A stretch of 14,589 bases of DNA, taken from the NCBI GenBank assembly GCA_002329365.1, contig DCUB01000040.1, positions 2,320 through 16,908 of the forward strand, written 5' to 3'. Origin of the DNA: Ruminococcaceae bacterium UBA1425. GTDB lineage: Bacteria; Bacillota; Clostridia; Oscillospirales; Acutalibacteraceae. Below are positions 6,858 to 14,242 of this stretch, one piece after another (positions within the stretch are counted from its first letter, which is position 1; every line of letters starts with the position of its first letter). The notes below the pieces were generated by a model. It did not search any database. It was not told where the DNA came from and saw nothing but the letters and a program-made list of their open reading frames with translations. The position numbers and the translations under genes are program-made.

Positions 6858-7868
6858 TTAAAATCCTTCGGGATTGTTTTTTTGCCATCTCCAGGTGTCT
6901 TCGCACATTTCGTCAACATCCCGTTCTGCCTTCCAGCCAAGCTCGCGCAGCGCCTTACCGGGGTCGGCAAAGCAAACGGCGACGTCTCCCTTGCGCCGCG
7001 GCGCGATTCTGTAATTTATCTTTTTACCGGATACTTTTTCAAACGCGTGAATAAGCTCCAGCACGCTGACGCCCTTGCCTGTTCCGAGGTTATATACGCT
7101 GATGCCGCTTTCGCCGAGCACCTTTTCAAGCGCCTTGACGTGGCCCGCGGCGAGGTCGACAACATGAATATAGTCGCGGATTCCTGTGCCGTCGGGCGTG
7201 TCGTAATCGTTCCCGAATACATTCAGGCAGCGCAGCCTGCCTACGGCAACCTGCGAGATATAGGGCATCAGGTTGTTCGGAATATCGCGCGGGTTTTCGC
7301 CGATAAGTCCGCTTTTGTGCGCGCCTATGGGGTTAAAATAACGAAGCAGAGAAATGCTCCATTCGCCGTCCGAAGCATAGAGGTCGCGCAGAATCTGCTC
7401 GATGTAGAGCTTTGTTGTGCCGTAAGGGTTTGTGGTGCCGCCTGTCGGCATATCCTCTTTTAAGGGAGAAGTATTTTTCATGCCGTAAACTGTTGCCGAG
7501 GAGCTGAACACAATTTTTTTGCAGCCTGCTTTTTTTATGGACTCAAGCAGGGTAACCGTTCCGCCTATATTGTTGTCGTAATACTCAAGCGGCTTATGAA
7601 TGCTTTCGCCTACGGCCTTTAAGCCCGCGAAATGAATGACGGCGTCTATTTTGTTGCCGGCAAATATTTTTTCAAGCCCCTTCGAGTCCCTTATATCGCA
7701 GTTAAAGCATTTTATTTCACGGCCGGTTATTTTGCCGATGCGCTTTATAGCTTCGGGAGAGCTGTTGCTGAAGTTGTCGATAATTACGACGTCGTACCCC
7801 GCGTTTATAAGCTCGACGCAGGTATGAGAGCCGATATATCCGGCTCCGCCCGTAATCAGAACAGACAT
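6858..7868 (-). CDS. galE: UDP-glucose 4-epimerase
   Basis: Interconverts UDP-glucose and UDP-galactose in the Leloir pathway and for surface polysaccharide synthesis. The protein is 336 residues, normal for the extended short-chain dehydrogenase/reductase family. The NAD-binding Rossmann motif GGAGYIGS is at 7-14. The conserved FSSSATVYG segment (121-129) supplies the catalytic Ser, and Y149-x3-K153 (NPYGTTK) is the catalytic pair. RYFNPIGAH and GDYDTPDGTGIRDYIHVVDLA-type segments, typical of GalE itself, are present. The ATG at 7866-7868 has AAGGAG eight bases upstream. The gene lies 24 bases after the acetyltransferase gene and 3 before hflX. Specificity for UDP-glucose rather than UDP-GlcNAc is inferred from overall similarity to GalE, not from a defining residue. 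Confidence 0.95.
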   Translation of the reverse strand: MSVLITGGAGYIGSHTCVELINAGYDVVIIDNFSNSSPEAIKRIGKITGREIKCFNCDIRDSKGLEKIFAGNKIDAVIHFAGLKAVGESIHKPLEYYDNNIGGTVTLLESIKKAGCKKIVFSSSATVYGMKNTSPLKEDMPTGGTTNPYGTTKLYIEQILRDLYASDGEWSISLLRYFNPIGAHKSGLIGENPRDIPNNLMPYISQVAVGRLRCLNVFGNDYDTPDGTGIRDYIHVVDLAAGHVKALEKVLGESGISVYNLGTGKGVSVLELIHAFEKVSGKKINYRIAPRRKGDVAVCFADPGKALRELGWKAERDVDEMCEDTWRWQKNNPEGF

Positions 7869-7892
7869 AAACCATACTCCTTGTGTTTTATG

Positions 7893-8654
7893 CTAAAATT
7901 CAATGCCGAAAACGTCCTTCATAACCGACGGTATTTCTTCTTCGTCTATTTCTTTTATCTCGACCGGCTCGTCGCCGACAAAGACCTTGAAGATTTTGCC
8001 GTCGAGTGTTTTTCTGCCGTTTTCCGTCTTGATGCTGAACATCCATTCCTTGTTGAAGGGCGACGAAGGGTGACGCTCGCAGAAAAAGCTCGTCGCCTCA
8101 AAGTCGACACCGAGCTGCGGCTCCTCCGTGAAGGAAAAAACGTCGCGCCACGAACCCTTGTGAAGCTCTGTAAGAACCCAGCCGAGGAAATCGTCCCTTC
8201 TGAAACGGTAGGTTTCGCCGAACTGCTCCTGTATAATGCCCTCCTCAAGCAGAAGGGGATACCTCGGAGCGACGTTGCCTATGCCGACGTCGGCAATCAG
8301 GTCGCGTCCGTCCGCCTCAACACGGATAACCCTGTGGCGGCGCATGGGAATTTCCTTTTCGCCGCGCAGGAACCGGGCGAAATATTCCGCCTTTACGTTA
8401 AAGCCGACTTCGCGAAGAAGCTGGCGGAAAAGACCGTTAAGCTCAAAGCAGTAGCCGCCGCGGCGGTTTGTGACAATCTTTTTATACAGGTCGTCAACAT
8501 TCAGCGACAGCGGAATTCCCCTTACAATGTCGGCGTTTTCATAAGGCGCGCTCGTAACGTGTGCGAATTGAAGCCTGCGGAGCAGCCCGCTGCCGGGACG
8601 CTCTGCGGGATTGTAAACAAGCCCTATTCTTTCAAAATAAGCCGCAATATCCAT
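7893..8654 (-). CDS. Arylamine N-acetyltransferase family protein
   Basis: The family moves acetyl from acetyl-CoA to arylamines, hydrazines or arylhydroxylamines through a cysteine intermediate, or serves in amide synthesis in some secondary-metabolite clusters. Starting at the ATG at 8652-8654, the protein is 253 residues. The catalytic triad is complete: Cys69 in NRRGGYCFELN, His107 in MRRHRVIRVE and Asp122 in ADVGIGN, at the same numbers as in well-studied bacterial NATs. The N-terminal YFERIG and APYENADIVRG segments are also typical. A longer frame reaches 8738 but lies inside the upstream gene and lacks family similarity. No clear ribosome binding site precedes the ATG, which is 4 bases after the stop of the upstream gene, so translation is probably coupled. 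The natural substrate cannot be told from sequence; its place among sugar genes is unexplained. Confidence 0.92.
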   Translation of the reverse strand: MDIAAYFERIGLVYNPAERPGSGLLRRLQFAHVTSAPYENADIVRGIPLSLNVDDLYKKIVTNRRGGYCFELNGLFRQLLREVGFNVKAEYFARFLRGEKEIPMRRHRVIRVEADGRDLIADVGIGNVAPRYPLLLEEGIIQEQFGETYRFRRDDFLGWVLTELHKGSWRDVFSFTEEPQLGVDFEATSFFCERHPSSPFNKEWMFSIKTENGRKTLDGKIFKVFVGDEPVEIKEIDEEEIPSVMKDVFGIEF

Positions 8655-8658
8655 GGCA

Positions 8659-9618
8659 TTAAAGGTCGACGGCATAGCTGCGGATATAGACACCCAGCAG
8701 CTTGTTGTAGTCGAGAACATGGAATATAGCGCCGTCATCCGTTAAGAACGCGGTCATGTCCTCAGCCTCCGAGTCGGACTTGCCGACGTCCCGCGTGAAG
8801 GCAAGACTTACATATCCCGTGTCGACGTTGGCTTTATAAACATTCTTGATTTTTCCTGTGTCCCTGTTATCGCCGGAAAGATAAAGGTAACCGTCGTAAA
8901 ACTCTCCGCCCTGAATCCTGTCAAGCTCGCCGAGTCCGCTTAAATCAATTTCCCTTACGTGAGCCATGACGGCGGAAATCTGGTACTGCTCTATTACCTT
9001 TGTGTGCGACCATGCGGAGGTGTAGACCATTCCCGTGTCGGGATTGACGGCAAGCCACGGTATTCCGTCGGGGAACCTTCTGGGATTCAAGTCATAGTGA
9101 GTCACATAATCGAGCGTAGCCGCGTCAAACACAACTATGCAGGGATACTTGTAGTCCTTGCTGTCCTCAACGGCGGCGTAAATCTTGCCGTTATAGTAGC
9201 TGATGCCGCCTATATGGTCGTTGCCCCTGTTCTTGAGCGAGTTCGGCAGCGGCTTTGTGTTTTTGTCGACAAGCTTCATGGTTTTCATGTCGTACTTCGC
9301 GATGGCGGCAAGCTTTAAAGCGGTTATGGCGCCGCTTGTATAGTAATAGGTGCCGTCGTTTGTGATGCCCTGCCCCATATAGTATGCGTCAAGAAGAACA
9401 AATGCCTCGTCGCGGATGAGCTGCGACGACTCGGTGCTGCCCGCCGCCGGGTCAAAGACGACTGTAAGGAAAAGGATAAACGCCGCGAAAATGGACGGGG
9501 TTTTTTTGAGGAAATCGCCGATTTTACCGATATAGGGTTTTACCTTGCCCCAGATTTCTCCGAAATCGACCTTGCCGAGCAAATCCTTGATTTTGCCGAA
9601 AATTTCATTAAAATCCAT
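8659..9618 (-). CDS. Membrane-anchored propeller-like protein of unknown function
   Basis: I do not recognise a named family. The 319-residue protein has three parts. Residues 2-34 hold two near-copies of a 15-residue amphipathic motif, DFNEIFGKIKDLLGK (2-16) and DFGEIWGKVKPYIGK (18-32). A single hydrophobic segment follows at about 43-56 (IFAAFILFLTVVFD) after a KK pair, probably a membrane anchor with the N-terminus inside. The rest (65-319) is a likely extracellular domain with recurring aromatic-glycine beta units such as GGISYYNGKIYAAVED, WLAVNPDTGMVYTSAW and GGEFYDGYLYLSGDN, plus AEDMTAFLTDDG near the end, suggesting a beta-propeller. The ATG at 9616-9618 has AAAGGA ten bases upstream. 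The gene lies 26 bases after rhaA and 4 before the acetyltransferase gene. The fold call is inference from repeat appearance. Confidence 0.8.
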   Translation of the reverse strand: MDFNEIFGKIKDLLGKVDFGEIWGKVKPYIGKIGDFLKKTPSIFAAFILFLTVVFDPAAGSTESSQLIRDEAFVLLDAYYMGQGITNDGTYYYTSGAITALKLAAIAKYDMKTMKLVDKNTKPLPNSLKNRGNDHIGGISYYNGKIYAAVEDSKDYKYPCIVVFDAATLDYVTHYDLNPRRFPDGIPWLAVNPDTGMVYTSAWSHTKVIEQYQISAVMAHVREIDLSGLGELDRIQGGEFYDGYLYLSGDNRDTGKIKNVYKANVDTGYVSLAFTRDVGKSDSEAEDMTAFLTDDGAIFHVLDYNKLLGVYIRSYAVDL

Positions 9619-9644
9619 TACGATTATTTCCTTTCATTTGAAAT

Positions 9645-10886
9645 TTATTTCCTGTTTGACATAACTTCCTTTTCGTATTTTTCGACCTCTGCGAACCACT
9701 CAGCTCCGGCGGGAACGCCCTGCCTTTCGCAGAATTCAGCCCAGACGTCGGCAAACGGGTAAAGCTTCAGCTCCTCGCTCAAAGCTAAAAGCTTTGAAAA
9801 ATTGCCGCTGTCCTGAAGCGCCTTTAACGTACCGTGCGGGAGCAGCAGAGCGTTTAAAAGCGCCTTTTGCATATTGCGAACGCCCGTAACCCACGCGCCG
9901 ACGCGGTTAATCGAAGCGTCGAAATAGTCAAGACCTATTATTACCCTGTCAAGAGCGTTGCAGCGGACAATCTCTTTTGCTATCTCTTTCAGCTCGTCGT
10001 CGAGTATGACGACATGGTCGCTGTCCCAGCGGACGCCCCTTGTGACGTGCAGCGCGACCTTGTCGGAAAACAGCAACATGGACGGTATCTTGTCGGAAAC
10101 GACCTCGGTGGGATGGAAATGGCCGTTGTCAAGAAGGCATACGCAGTCGTTCTTAGCGGCGTAGTTGAGGTAGAACTCATGCGAGCCGACAGTGTAGCTT
10201 TCAACTCCTATGCCGAAAACCTTCGACTCAACGGTGTCGATGAGATAACGTCTGTCTATTTTTTCGGAAAGAATCTCGTCAAGCGAATCCTTCAGCCTCT
10301 GGCGGGGGCCTAATCTGTCGGCGGGCGTGTCCTTATAGCCGTCGGGTATCCATATGTTGTTCACGCAGGTTATTCCGAGCTCCCTGCCGAAATATTCGCC
10401 GACCCTTCTCATCGCCTTGCAGTGGTCAATCCAGAAACGCCTTATTTTTTCGTCGGGATGCGAAAGCGTAAGGCCGTCGGCGGCAAGAGGATGTGAAAAC
10501 AGCGTAGGATTGATGTCAAGACCCAGCCCTCTTTCTTTTGCAAACTCAACCCACTTCGAAAAATGCTCAGGGAGAAGCTTATCGCGCTCGACTGGCTTGT
10601 CGGATATAGCGTAAATAGCGTGAAGGTTAATCTTGTGACTGCCGGGAACAAGCGACAGCATTTTGTCAATGTCCGCCATAAGCTCCCCGGGGCAGCGCGC
10701 CTTGCCGGGATAGTTGCCGGTAGCAGCTATGCCGCCGGACAGGTCGCCGCTTCCCTCAAAGCCGCCGACGTCGTCGCCCTGCCAGCAGTGTATTGAAATC
10801 CTGACGTTAGATAGAGCCTTTATGGCGGCCTCCGTGTCGACGCCTGATTTTGCGTATGCTTCCTTAGCGTATGTGTATCGTTCCAT
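9645..10886 (-). CDS. rhaA: L-rhamnose isomerase
   Basis: Converts L-rhamnose to L-rhamnulose, the first step of rhamnose catabolism; cytoplasmic, metal-dependent TIM-barrel enzyme. The protein is 413 residues, close to the family's roughly 420. The N-terminal SIHCWQGDDVGGFE (31-44) is diagnostic. The metal ligands known from the E. coli enzyme have counterparts at a constant offset: Glu220 (DTVES), Asp253 (LLDNGHFHP), His280 (ALHVTRG), Asp288 and Asp290 (RWDSDH) and Asp320 (GLDYFDAS). The ATG at 10884-10886 has a strong AAAGGAG seven bases upstream. It is the first gene of the minus-strand run that continues to hflX. Rhamnulokinase and rhamnulose-phosphate aldolase genes, usual partners, are not in the window. 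Confidence 0.97.
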   Translation of the reverse strand: MERYTYAKEAYAKSGVDTEAAIKALSNVRISIHCWQGDDVGGFEGSGDLSGGIAATGNYPGKARCPGELMADIDKMLSLVPGSHKINLHAIYAISDKPVERDKLLPEHFSKWVEFAKERGLGLDINPTLFSHPLAADGLTLSHPDEKIRRFWIDHCKAMRRVGEYFGRELGITCVNNIWIPDGYKDTPADRLGPRQRLKDSLDEILSEKIDRRYLIDTVESKVFGIGVESYTVGSHEFYLNYAAKNDCVCLLDNGHFHPTEVVSDKIPSMLLFSDKVALHVTRGVRWDSDHVVILDDELKEIAKEIVRCNALDRVIIGLDYFDASINRVGAWVTGVRNMQKALLNALLLPHGTLKALQDSGNFSKLLALSEELKLYPFADVWAEFCERQGVPAGAEWFAEVEKYEKEVMSNRK

Positions 10887-10934
10887 GTTATTACTCCTTT
10901 AATAATCTATGTTATTAAATAAATTCTCAATGTG

Positions 10935-10963
10935 AATATTGAATGGTTTTTGGCAGGTGGCAA
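10935..10963 (-). promoter_or_regulatory. Candidate rhaA promoter
   Basis: On the minus strand TTGCCA (10963-10958, five of six to consensus) is followed after 17 bases by AATATT (10940-10935, four of six). A start near 10928 would give a leader of about 42 bases with the rhaA binding site intact. The -10 is poor, so the call is tentative. The inverted repeat at 10960-10975 overlaps the -35, which would suit repression. Confidence 0.3.
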
Positions 10964-10975
10964 CGTAAATGTTGC
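10960..10975. promoter_or_regulatory. Inverted repeat upstream of rhaA, candidate operator
   Basis: The sequence GCAAC-GTAAAT-GTTGC is a perfect 5-bp inverted repeat around a 6-base centre, 74 bases upstream of the rhaA ATG and overlapping the candidate -35. Its size suits a dimeric repressor. It does not match the CcpA cre consensus well. No regulator gene is present nearby to assign it to. Confidence 0.35.
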
Positions 10976-10987
10976 GGGTTTAGTATT

Positions 10988-11003
10988 TTTCATTTATATG
11001 AAA
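10988..11003. promoter_or_regulatory. AT-rich inverted repeat upstream of rhaA, candidate regulator site
   Basis: TTTCAT-TTAT-ATGAAA is a perfect 6-bp inverted repeat with a 4-base centre, upstream of the candidate promoter, where an activator could bind. AT-rich dyads arise easily by chance, so the call is weak. Confidence 0.25.
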
Positions 11004-11014
11004 GACTTATCGTA

Positions 11015-11036
11015 GGGAACGGTCTTGACCGTTCCG
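11015..11036. repeat. Palindromic dispersed repeat, copy 1
   Basis: The core GGAACGGTCTTGACCGTTCC (11016-11035) is a perfect 9-bp inverted repeat around TT. With one flanking base on each side, all 22 bases recur in reverse complement at 14423-14444. It lies between the end of the transporter gene and rhaA. A weaker hairpin (CGGG...CCCG, 11041-11056) sits beside it. As RNA it would be a strong stem at the 3' end of the transporter message, but no T-run follows. It resembles short palindromic repeats scattered in many gut Clostridia genomes; that comparison is from memory. Confidence 0.75.
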
Positions 11037-11077
11037 GATTCGGGCTTGCCGTCCCGAGTGGGTAAGAATAAAGCATG

Positions 11078-12646
11078 TTAATGCGTAAATATACCGTTAA
11101 GCGCCGAGCCTCCGCCTATCCACATATCTTCAAATTTCACTCCCGCTATCTCTTGAAGCGTCTGCTTTTCCGTCTCCGAAAGCTCCGCCGCTCCTTTTTC
11201 CTTTTTTTCGGCTATCGCGGCTCTTATAAGCTCATGCTCTTCCTTATTCATTTTATAACGTCTGATACAAACAGTCGAAAGCACGACAAAGAGGGCAGGA
11301 AGGAAGATATATGTTATCCGCAGCCCGAAAATTCCGCTCGCTGTCTGTTCAAGTGTTCCCTCGCCGGTAACAAAACCGAAGCTGCCTAAGATAAAGCCCG
11401 TGAATGCCGACATAAAACCGCTTACGGTCTTTTTTATAAGCGAATTGAAGGTGCCTATCATGCCTTCTCTCCTGCGTCCCGTTATCAGCTCGTCGACATC
11501 GGTGATGTCGGGCTGTATTGTCGTCGAAACAAAGCCTACGCCCGAGTAGCCGAAATAATATAATATGACCGCCGCGAAAAGAAAAACGGTGTATCCTATG
11601 CTCTGCGAGGATGAAACAAACAGGTTTAAAAGAATTCCCGCAATCATAACGGGGGAGAGGATAACGCCGCAGCGCTGCTTGCCAAACTTTTTTGTAAGCC
11701 AGAAGTTAAGCGGAAAGCCGGATGCCTCGGCGATGCCGGCGACGGACATAATTATATTGTAAAGCGGCTGGCGGCGCGCAATGTATCTGATAAAATACTG
11801 GTTTGAGTTTGAATAAAAGCCGCGTGCCATCTGATAAAACAGACTGATACCAAGATATTGCCTGAACGATTTATTCTTAAAAATCAGTCTGTATTCGTCC
11901 GTGAGCTCTTTAAAGCTGAACCGCGGCAGCTCCAAATCGAGTGAAGAAGGCTCCGTTGTGCTTTTGAAGGTAAATATAAGCGGCAGCGAAAACCACAGGC
12001 AAAGAACAAGACCGAGAATTGTAAACTTAGAGCGCATACCCGGGTTTAAAAGCTCCATATCGGCAAAACCGAGCGAGAACGACACAAGCAGGAACGACGA
12101 CACCATGCCGACGGAGTTCATAATATATTCGACCGATTTGTACTGCGTCCGCAGAAAGTAGCCGGGAGCCTGCTCCGGCAGCATTGCCGTGTGCGGCACG
12201 CAGACAAGTGTAAACGCGCCGTTAAAAAACATATACGCGCAGATATAGTAAATCATCGTAAGACGCGGATTGCCGAGCGACGATATGCCGAACGAATTCC
12301 ACATCATAAAGTAGGAAACGGCAATGGGAATAACGCCCCAGAGCAGATATCGCCTGTGCTTGCCGAATCTTGACCGCGTCCTGTCGGTGATAATTCCCAT
12401 GGCGGGGTCTGTTACCGCGTCCCAGATCTGGGCGAAGAACATGACCATGCCTGCCTGACGGACACTTAAGCCCTCGACCTCCGTAAGAAACGACAAAAAG
12501 TAAAGGCTGATAATATATCCGCTGCCGCCGAAAAGAATGCTGGCGGAGTTGTAGCCGACCATCGGCAGTATGGCTTCCTTAAAGCTGCCCTCAACACCCA
12601 CGGCGCGCTTAACCGCGTCGCCGATTTTTTTTCCTCTTTCACTCAT
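11078..12646 (-). CDS. GPH-family sugar:cation symporter (MelB-like)
   Basis: Cytoplasmic-membrane transporter of the glycoside-pentoside-hexuronide:cation symporter family, which carries sugars, glycosides or uronates with Na+ or H+. The protein is 522 residues with about 12 hydrophobic segments. The family signature is clear: AQIWDAVTDPAMGIITDRTRSRFGKHRRYLLWG (about 72-104), including the two membrane Asp residues (about 76 and 80) used for cation binding in MelB. The C-terminal 60 residues form a charged cytoplasmic tail, longer than in MelB. The ATG at 12644-12646 has a weak GTGGG upstream; an in-frame TTG lies one codon before it. It is divergent from uxaA and shares its promoter region, and rhaA lies downstream, so rhamnose, a uronate or an oligosaccharide containing them is a reasonable cargo, but substrate is inference only. 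Confidence 0.9.
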   Translation of the reverse strand: MSERGKKIGDAVKRAVGVEGSFKEAILPMVGYNSASILFGGSGYIISLYFLSFLTEVEGLSVRQAGMVMFFAQIWDAVTDPAMGIITDRTRSRFGKHRRYLLWGVIPIAVSYFMMWNSFGISSLGNPRLTMIYYICAYMFFNGAFTLVCVPHTAMLPEQAPGYFLRTQYKSVEYIMNSVGMVSSFLLVSFSLGFADMELLNPGMRSKFTILGLVLCLWFSLPLIFTFKSTTEPSSLDLELPRFSFKELTDEYRLIFKNKSFRQYLGISLFYQMARGFYSNSNQYFIRYIARRQPLYNIIMSVAGIAEASGFPLNFWLTKKFGKQRCGVILSPVMIAGILLNLFVSSSQSIGYTVFLFAAVILYYFGYSGVGFVSTTIQPDITDVDELITGRRREGMIGTFNSLIKKTVSGFMSAFTGFILGSFGFVTGEGTLEQTASGIFGLRITYIFLPALFVVLSTVCIRRYKMNKEEHELIRAAIAEKKEKGAAELSETEKQTLQEIAGVKFEDMWIGGGSALNGIFTH

Positions 12647-12665
12647 CAATTAACCCACTTCGTAT

Positions 12666-12693
12666 TTGACATTACCCCATATTATTGTATAAT
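12666..12693 (+). promoter_or_regulatory. uxaA promoter (consensus sigma-A)
   Basis: A perfect TTGACA (12666-12671) and perfect TATAAT (12688-12693) are separated by 16 bases, with TG just before the -10. The predicted start is near 12700, giving a leader of about 44 bases with AGGAG at 12729-12733. The -10 lies inside the small palindrome ATTAT-TGT-ATAAT (12681-12693). Confidence 0.8.
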
Positions 12694-12717
12694 AGACATT
12701 GTAATATTTTTAGACAT
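12686..12717. promoter_or_regulatory. Direct repeat in the divergent promoter, candidate operator
   Basis: Two near-copies begin TTGTA and end AGACAT: 12686-12700 (TTGTATAATAGACAT) and 12699-12717 (TTGTA, then ATATTTTT, then AGACAT, overlapping by two bases). They cover the -10 elements of both promoters, so a bound regulator could control both genes at once. No regulator gene is in the window. Confidence 0.35.
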
Positions 12718-12727
12718 ACTCTGTCAA
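12698..12727 (-). promoter_or_regulatory. Symporter gene promoter, overlapping the uxaA promoter region
   Basis: On the minus strand TTGACA (12727-12722) is perfect and TACAAT (12703-12698) matches five of six, with an 18-base spacer. The predicted start is near 12691, within the uxaA -10. The two promoters face each other, so occupancy by RNA polymerase should be mutually exclusive. The spacer is one base longer than optimal. Confidence 0.65.
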
Positions 12728-12743
12728 CAGGAGATGCTGTTTT

Positions 12744-14216
12744 TTGGGAAGACTTTTGAAAATTAATCCTCTCGATAACGTCGCCGTTGCCGTCGAAGCC
12801 ATAAAAAAGGGCGAAACCGCGGATGGACTGACTGTTTCCGACGATATAAGCTTTGGTCACAAGGCGGCGCTTTGCGATATCAGGAGGGGAGAGCGTGTAA
12901 TTAAATACGGCTTCCCGATAGGAACCGCCGTAATTGATATAAAAAAAGGTCAGCTCGTCCACTCGCACAACCTTAAAAGCGCGGTGGCGGAGCAAATGGA
13001 GTACGAATACAAGCTGAAACCGCAAAAAAAGGTAGAGCGGACGGCGGCACCGTCGTTTTACGGCTATCGACGTTCCGACGGCGGCGTCGGAATCAGGAAT
13101 GAAGTTTGGATAATTCCGCTTGTAGGCTGCGTCAACTCGACTGCCGAAGAGCTTGCACGGCGCGCAAACGAATGCTTCGGCGCGAAATGCGGCGGCTTTT
13201 TCGCCTTTACCCATCCGTACGGCTGCTCGCAGCTCGGCGATGACCACGAAAACACCCGCAGGGTATTGGCGGGGCTTTGCCGCCATCCGAACGCCGCGGG
13301 CATGCTGCTCGTGGGGCTCGGCTGCGAAAACAACACGCTTTCGGGCTTTCTGCCCCTGCTCGGCGAATACGACAGGCGAAGGGTAAAAGCACTTGTCACT
13401 CAAAGCTGCGCCGACGAGCTTTCGGAGGGAACGCGGCTGCTCGGCGAACTCGCGGACTACGCCGCAAAGCAGGAACGCGCCGAAATACCGGCAAGCGAGC
13501 TTATAATAGGCTTCAAATGCGGCGGCTCCGATGCTTTTTCGGGCATAACCGCAAACCCGCTCTGCGGCAGGCTGACTGATATCGTCACCGGCTTCGGCGG
13601 ACGGGCGATACTTACTGAAACGCCGGAAATGTTCGGCGCCGAAACAATACTGATGGAACGCGCAAGCGACAGGGAAACCTTCCTAAGGCTTGCCGCCATG
13701 ATAAACGGCTTTAAAAGCTATTTTACCGCCCACGGGCAGGCGGTGTATGAAAATCCATCCCCCGGCAACAAAGAGGGAGGGATAACGACTCTTGAGGAAA
13801 AAAGTCTCGGTTGCATACAAAAGAGCGGCTCCGCCGCCGTCACCGACGTGCTGGACTATTCCGAACGGTGCAGAAAGCCGGGACTCAGCCTGTTAAACGG
13901 CCCGGGCAACGACATAGTATCCTGCACGAATTTGGCCGCCGCAGGAGCGCACATGATACTGTTTACGACGGGCAGGGGAACGCCCCTGGGCGCGCCCGTG
14001 CCGACCATAAAGATTTCGACGAATACGGAACTGGCGGAAAGAAAGAAAAACTGGATAGACTATGACGCCGGCGAAATACTGGCGGGCAAAAGCTTTGAAG
14101 ACAGCGCCGCGGAGCTATTATCGCTCACGCTTCAAACGGCGTCGGGCAAAAAAACGCGCTCCGAGCAAAACGGCAGCCGCGAAATGGCGATTTTCAAGGA
14201 CGGCGTGACGCTGTGA
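12744..14216 (+). CDS. uxaA: Altronate dehydratase (UxaA family)
   Basis: Dehydrates D-altronate to 2-keto-3-deoxygluconate in galacturonate breakdown; cytoplasmic. The 490 residues match the full-length family. An N-terminal SAF domain (about 5-77: INPLDNVAVAV, then DISFGHKAALCDI and VIKYGFPIGTAV) is joined by a linker to the catalytic UxaA part (about 105-490). Conserved elements are YGYRRSDGGVGIRN (107-119), HPYGCSQLGDDHENTRR (157-173), LVGLGCENN, GFKCGGSDAFSGITANP (256-272), NPSPGNKEGGITTLEEKSLGCIQKSG and TTGRGTPLGAPVPTIKISTN. The several conserved Cys residues fit its iron dependence. The TTG at 12744 is chosen because AGGAG lies ten bases upstream and the resulting N-terminus fits the family. 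A related sugar-acid such as galactarate is possible, but the SAF-UxaA fusion at this length points to altronate. UxaB and UxaC are absent from the window. Confidence 0.92.
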   Translation: MGRLLKINPLDNVAVAVEAIKKGETADGLTVSDDISFGHKAALCDIRRGERVIKYGFPIGTAVIDIKKGQLVHSHNLKSAVAEQMEYEYKLKPQKKVERTAAPSFYGYRRSDGGVGIRNEVWIIPLVGCVNSTAEELARRANECFGAKCGGFFAFTHPYGCSQLGDDHENTRRVLAGLCRHPNAAGMLLVGLGCENNTLSGFLPLLGEYDRRRVKALVTQSCADELSEGTRLLGELADYAAKQERAEIPASELIIGFKCGGSDAFSGITANPLCGRLTDIVTGFGGRAILTETPEMFGAETILMERASDRETFLRLAAMINGFKSYFTAHGQAVYENPSPGNKEGGITTLEEKSLGCIQKSGSAAVTDVLDYSERCRKPGLSLLNGPGNDIVSCTNLAAAGAHMILFTTGRGTPLGAPVPTIKISTNTELAERKKNWIDYDAGEILAGKSFEDSAAELLSLTLQTASGKKTRSEQNGSREMAIFKDGVTL

Positions 14217-14242
14217 GCGGATTTATTCAGTGCCAATAATGA

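Noticed and set aside
6507..7463. 318-codon open frame on the plus strand
   Set aside because: Lies across the ends of two well-supported minus-strand genes (hflX and galE), has no family signature and lacks a good ribosome binding site.
7632..8729. 365-codon open frame on the plus strand
   Set aside because: It is antisense to the acetyltransferase and galE genes, whose catalytic motifs are intact. The translation has no recognisable motif and reflects the codon bias of the genes opposite.
10902..10930. TTGAGA-17-GATTAT as a rhaA promoter
   Set aside because: The predicted start would fall inside the rhaA ribosome binding site, which would remove or shorten it.
12672..13403. 243-codon open frame on the minus strand opposite uxaA
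   Set aside because: Antisense to a complete UxaA gene and running into its promoter region; composition is not protein-like.
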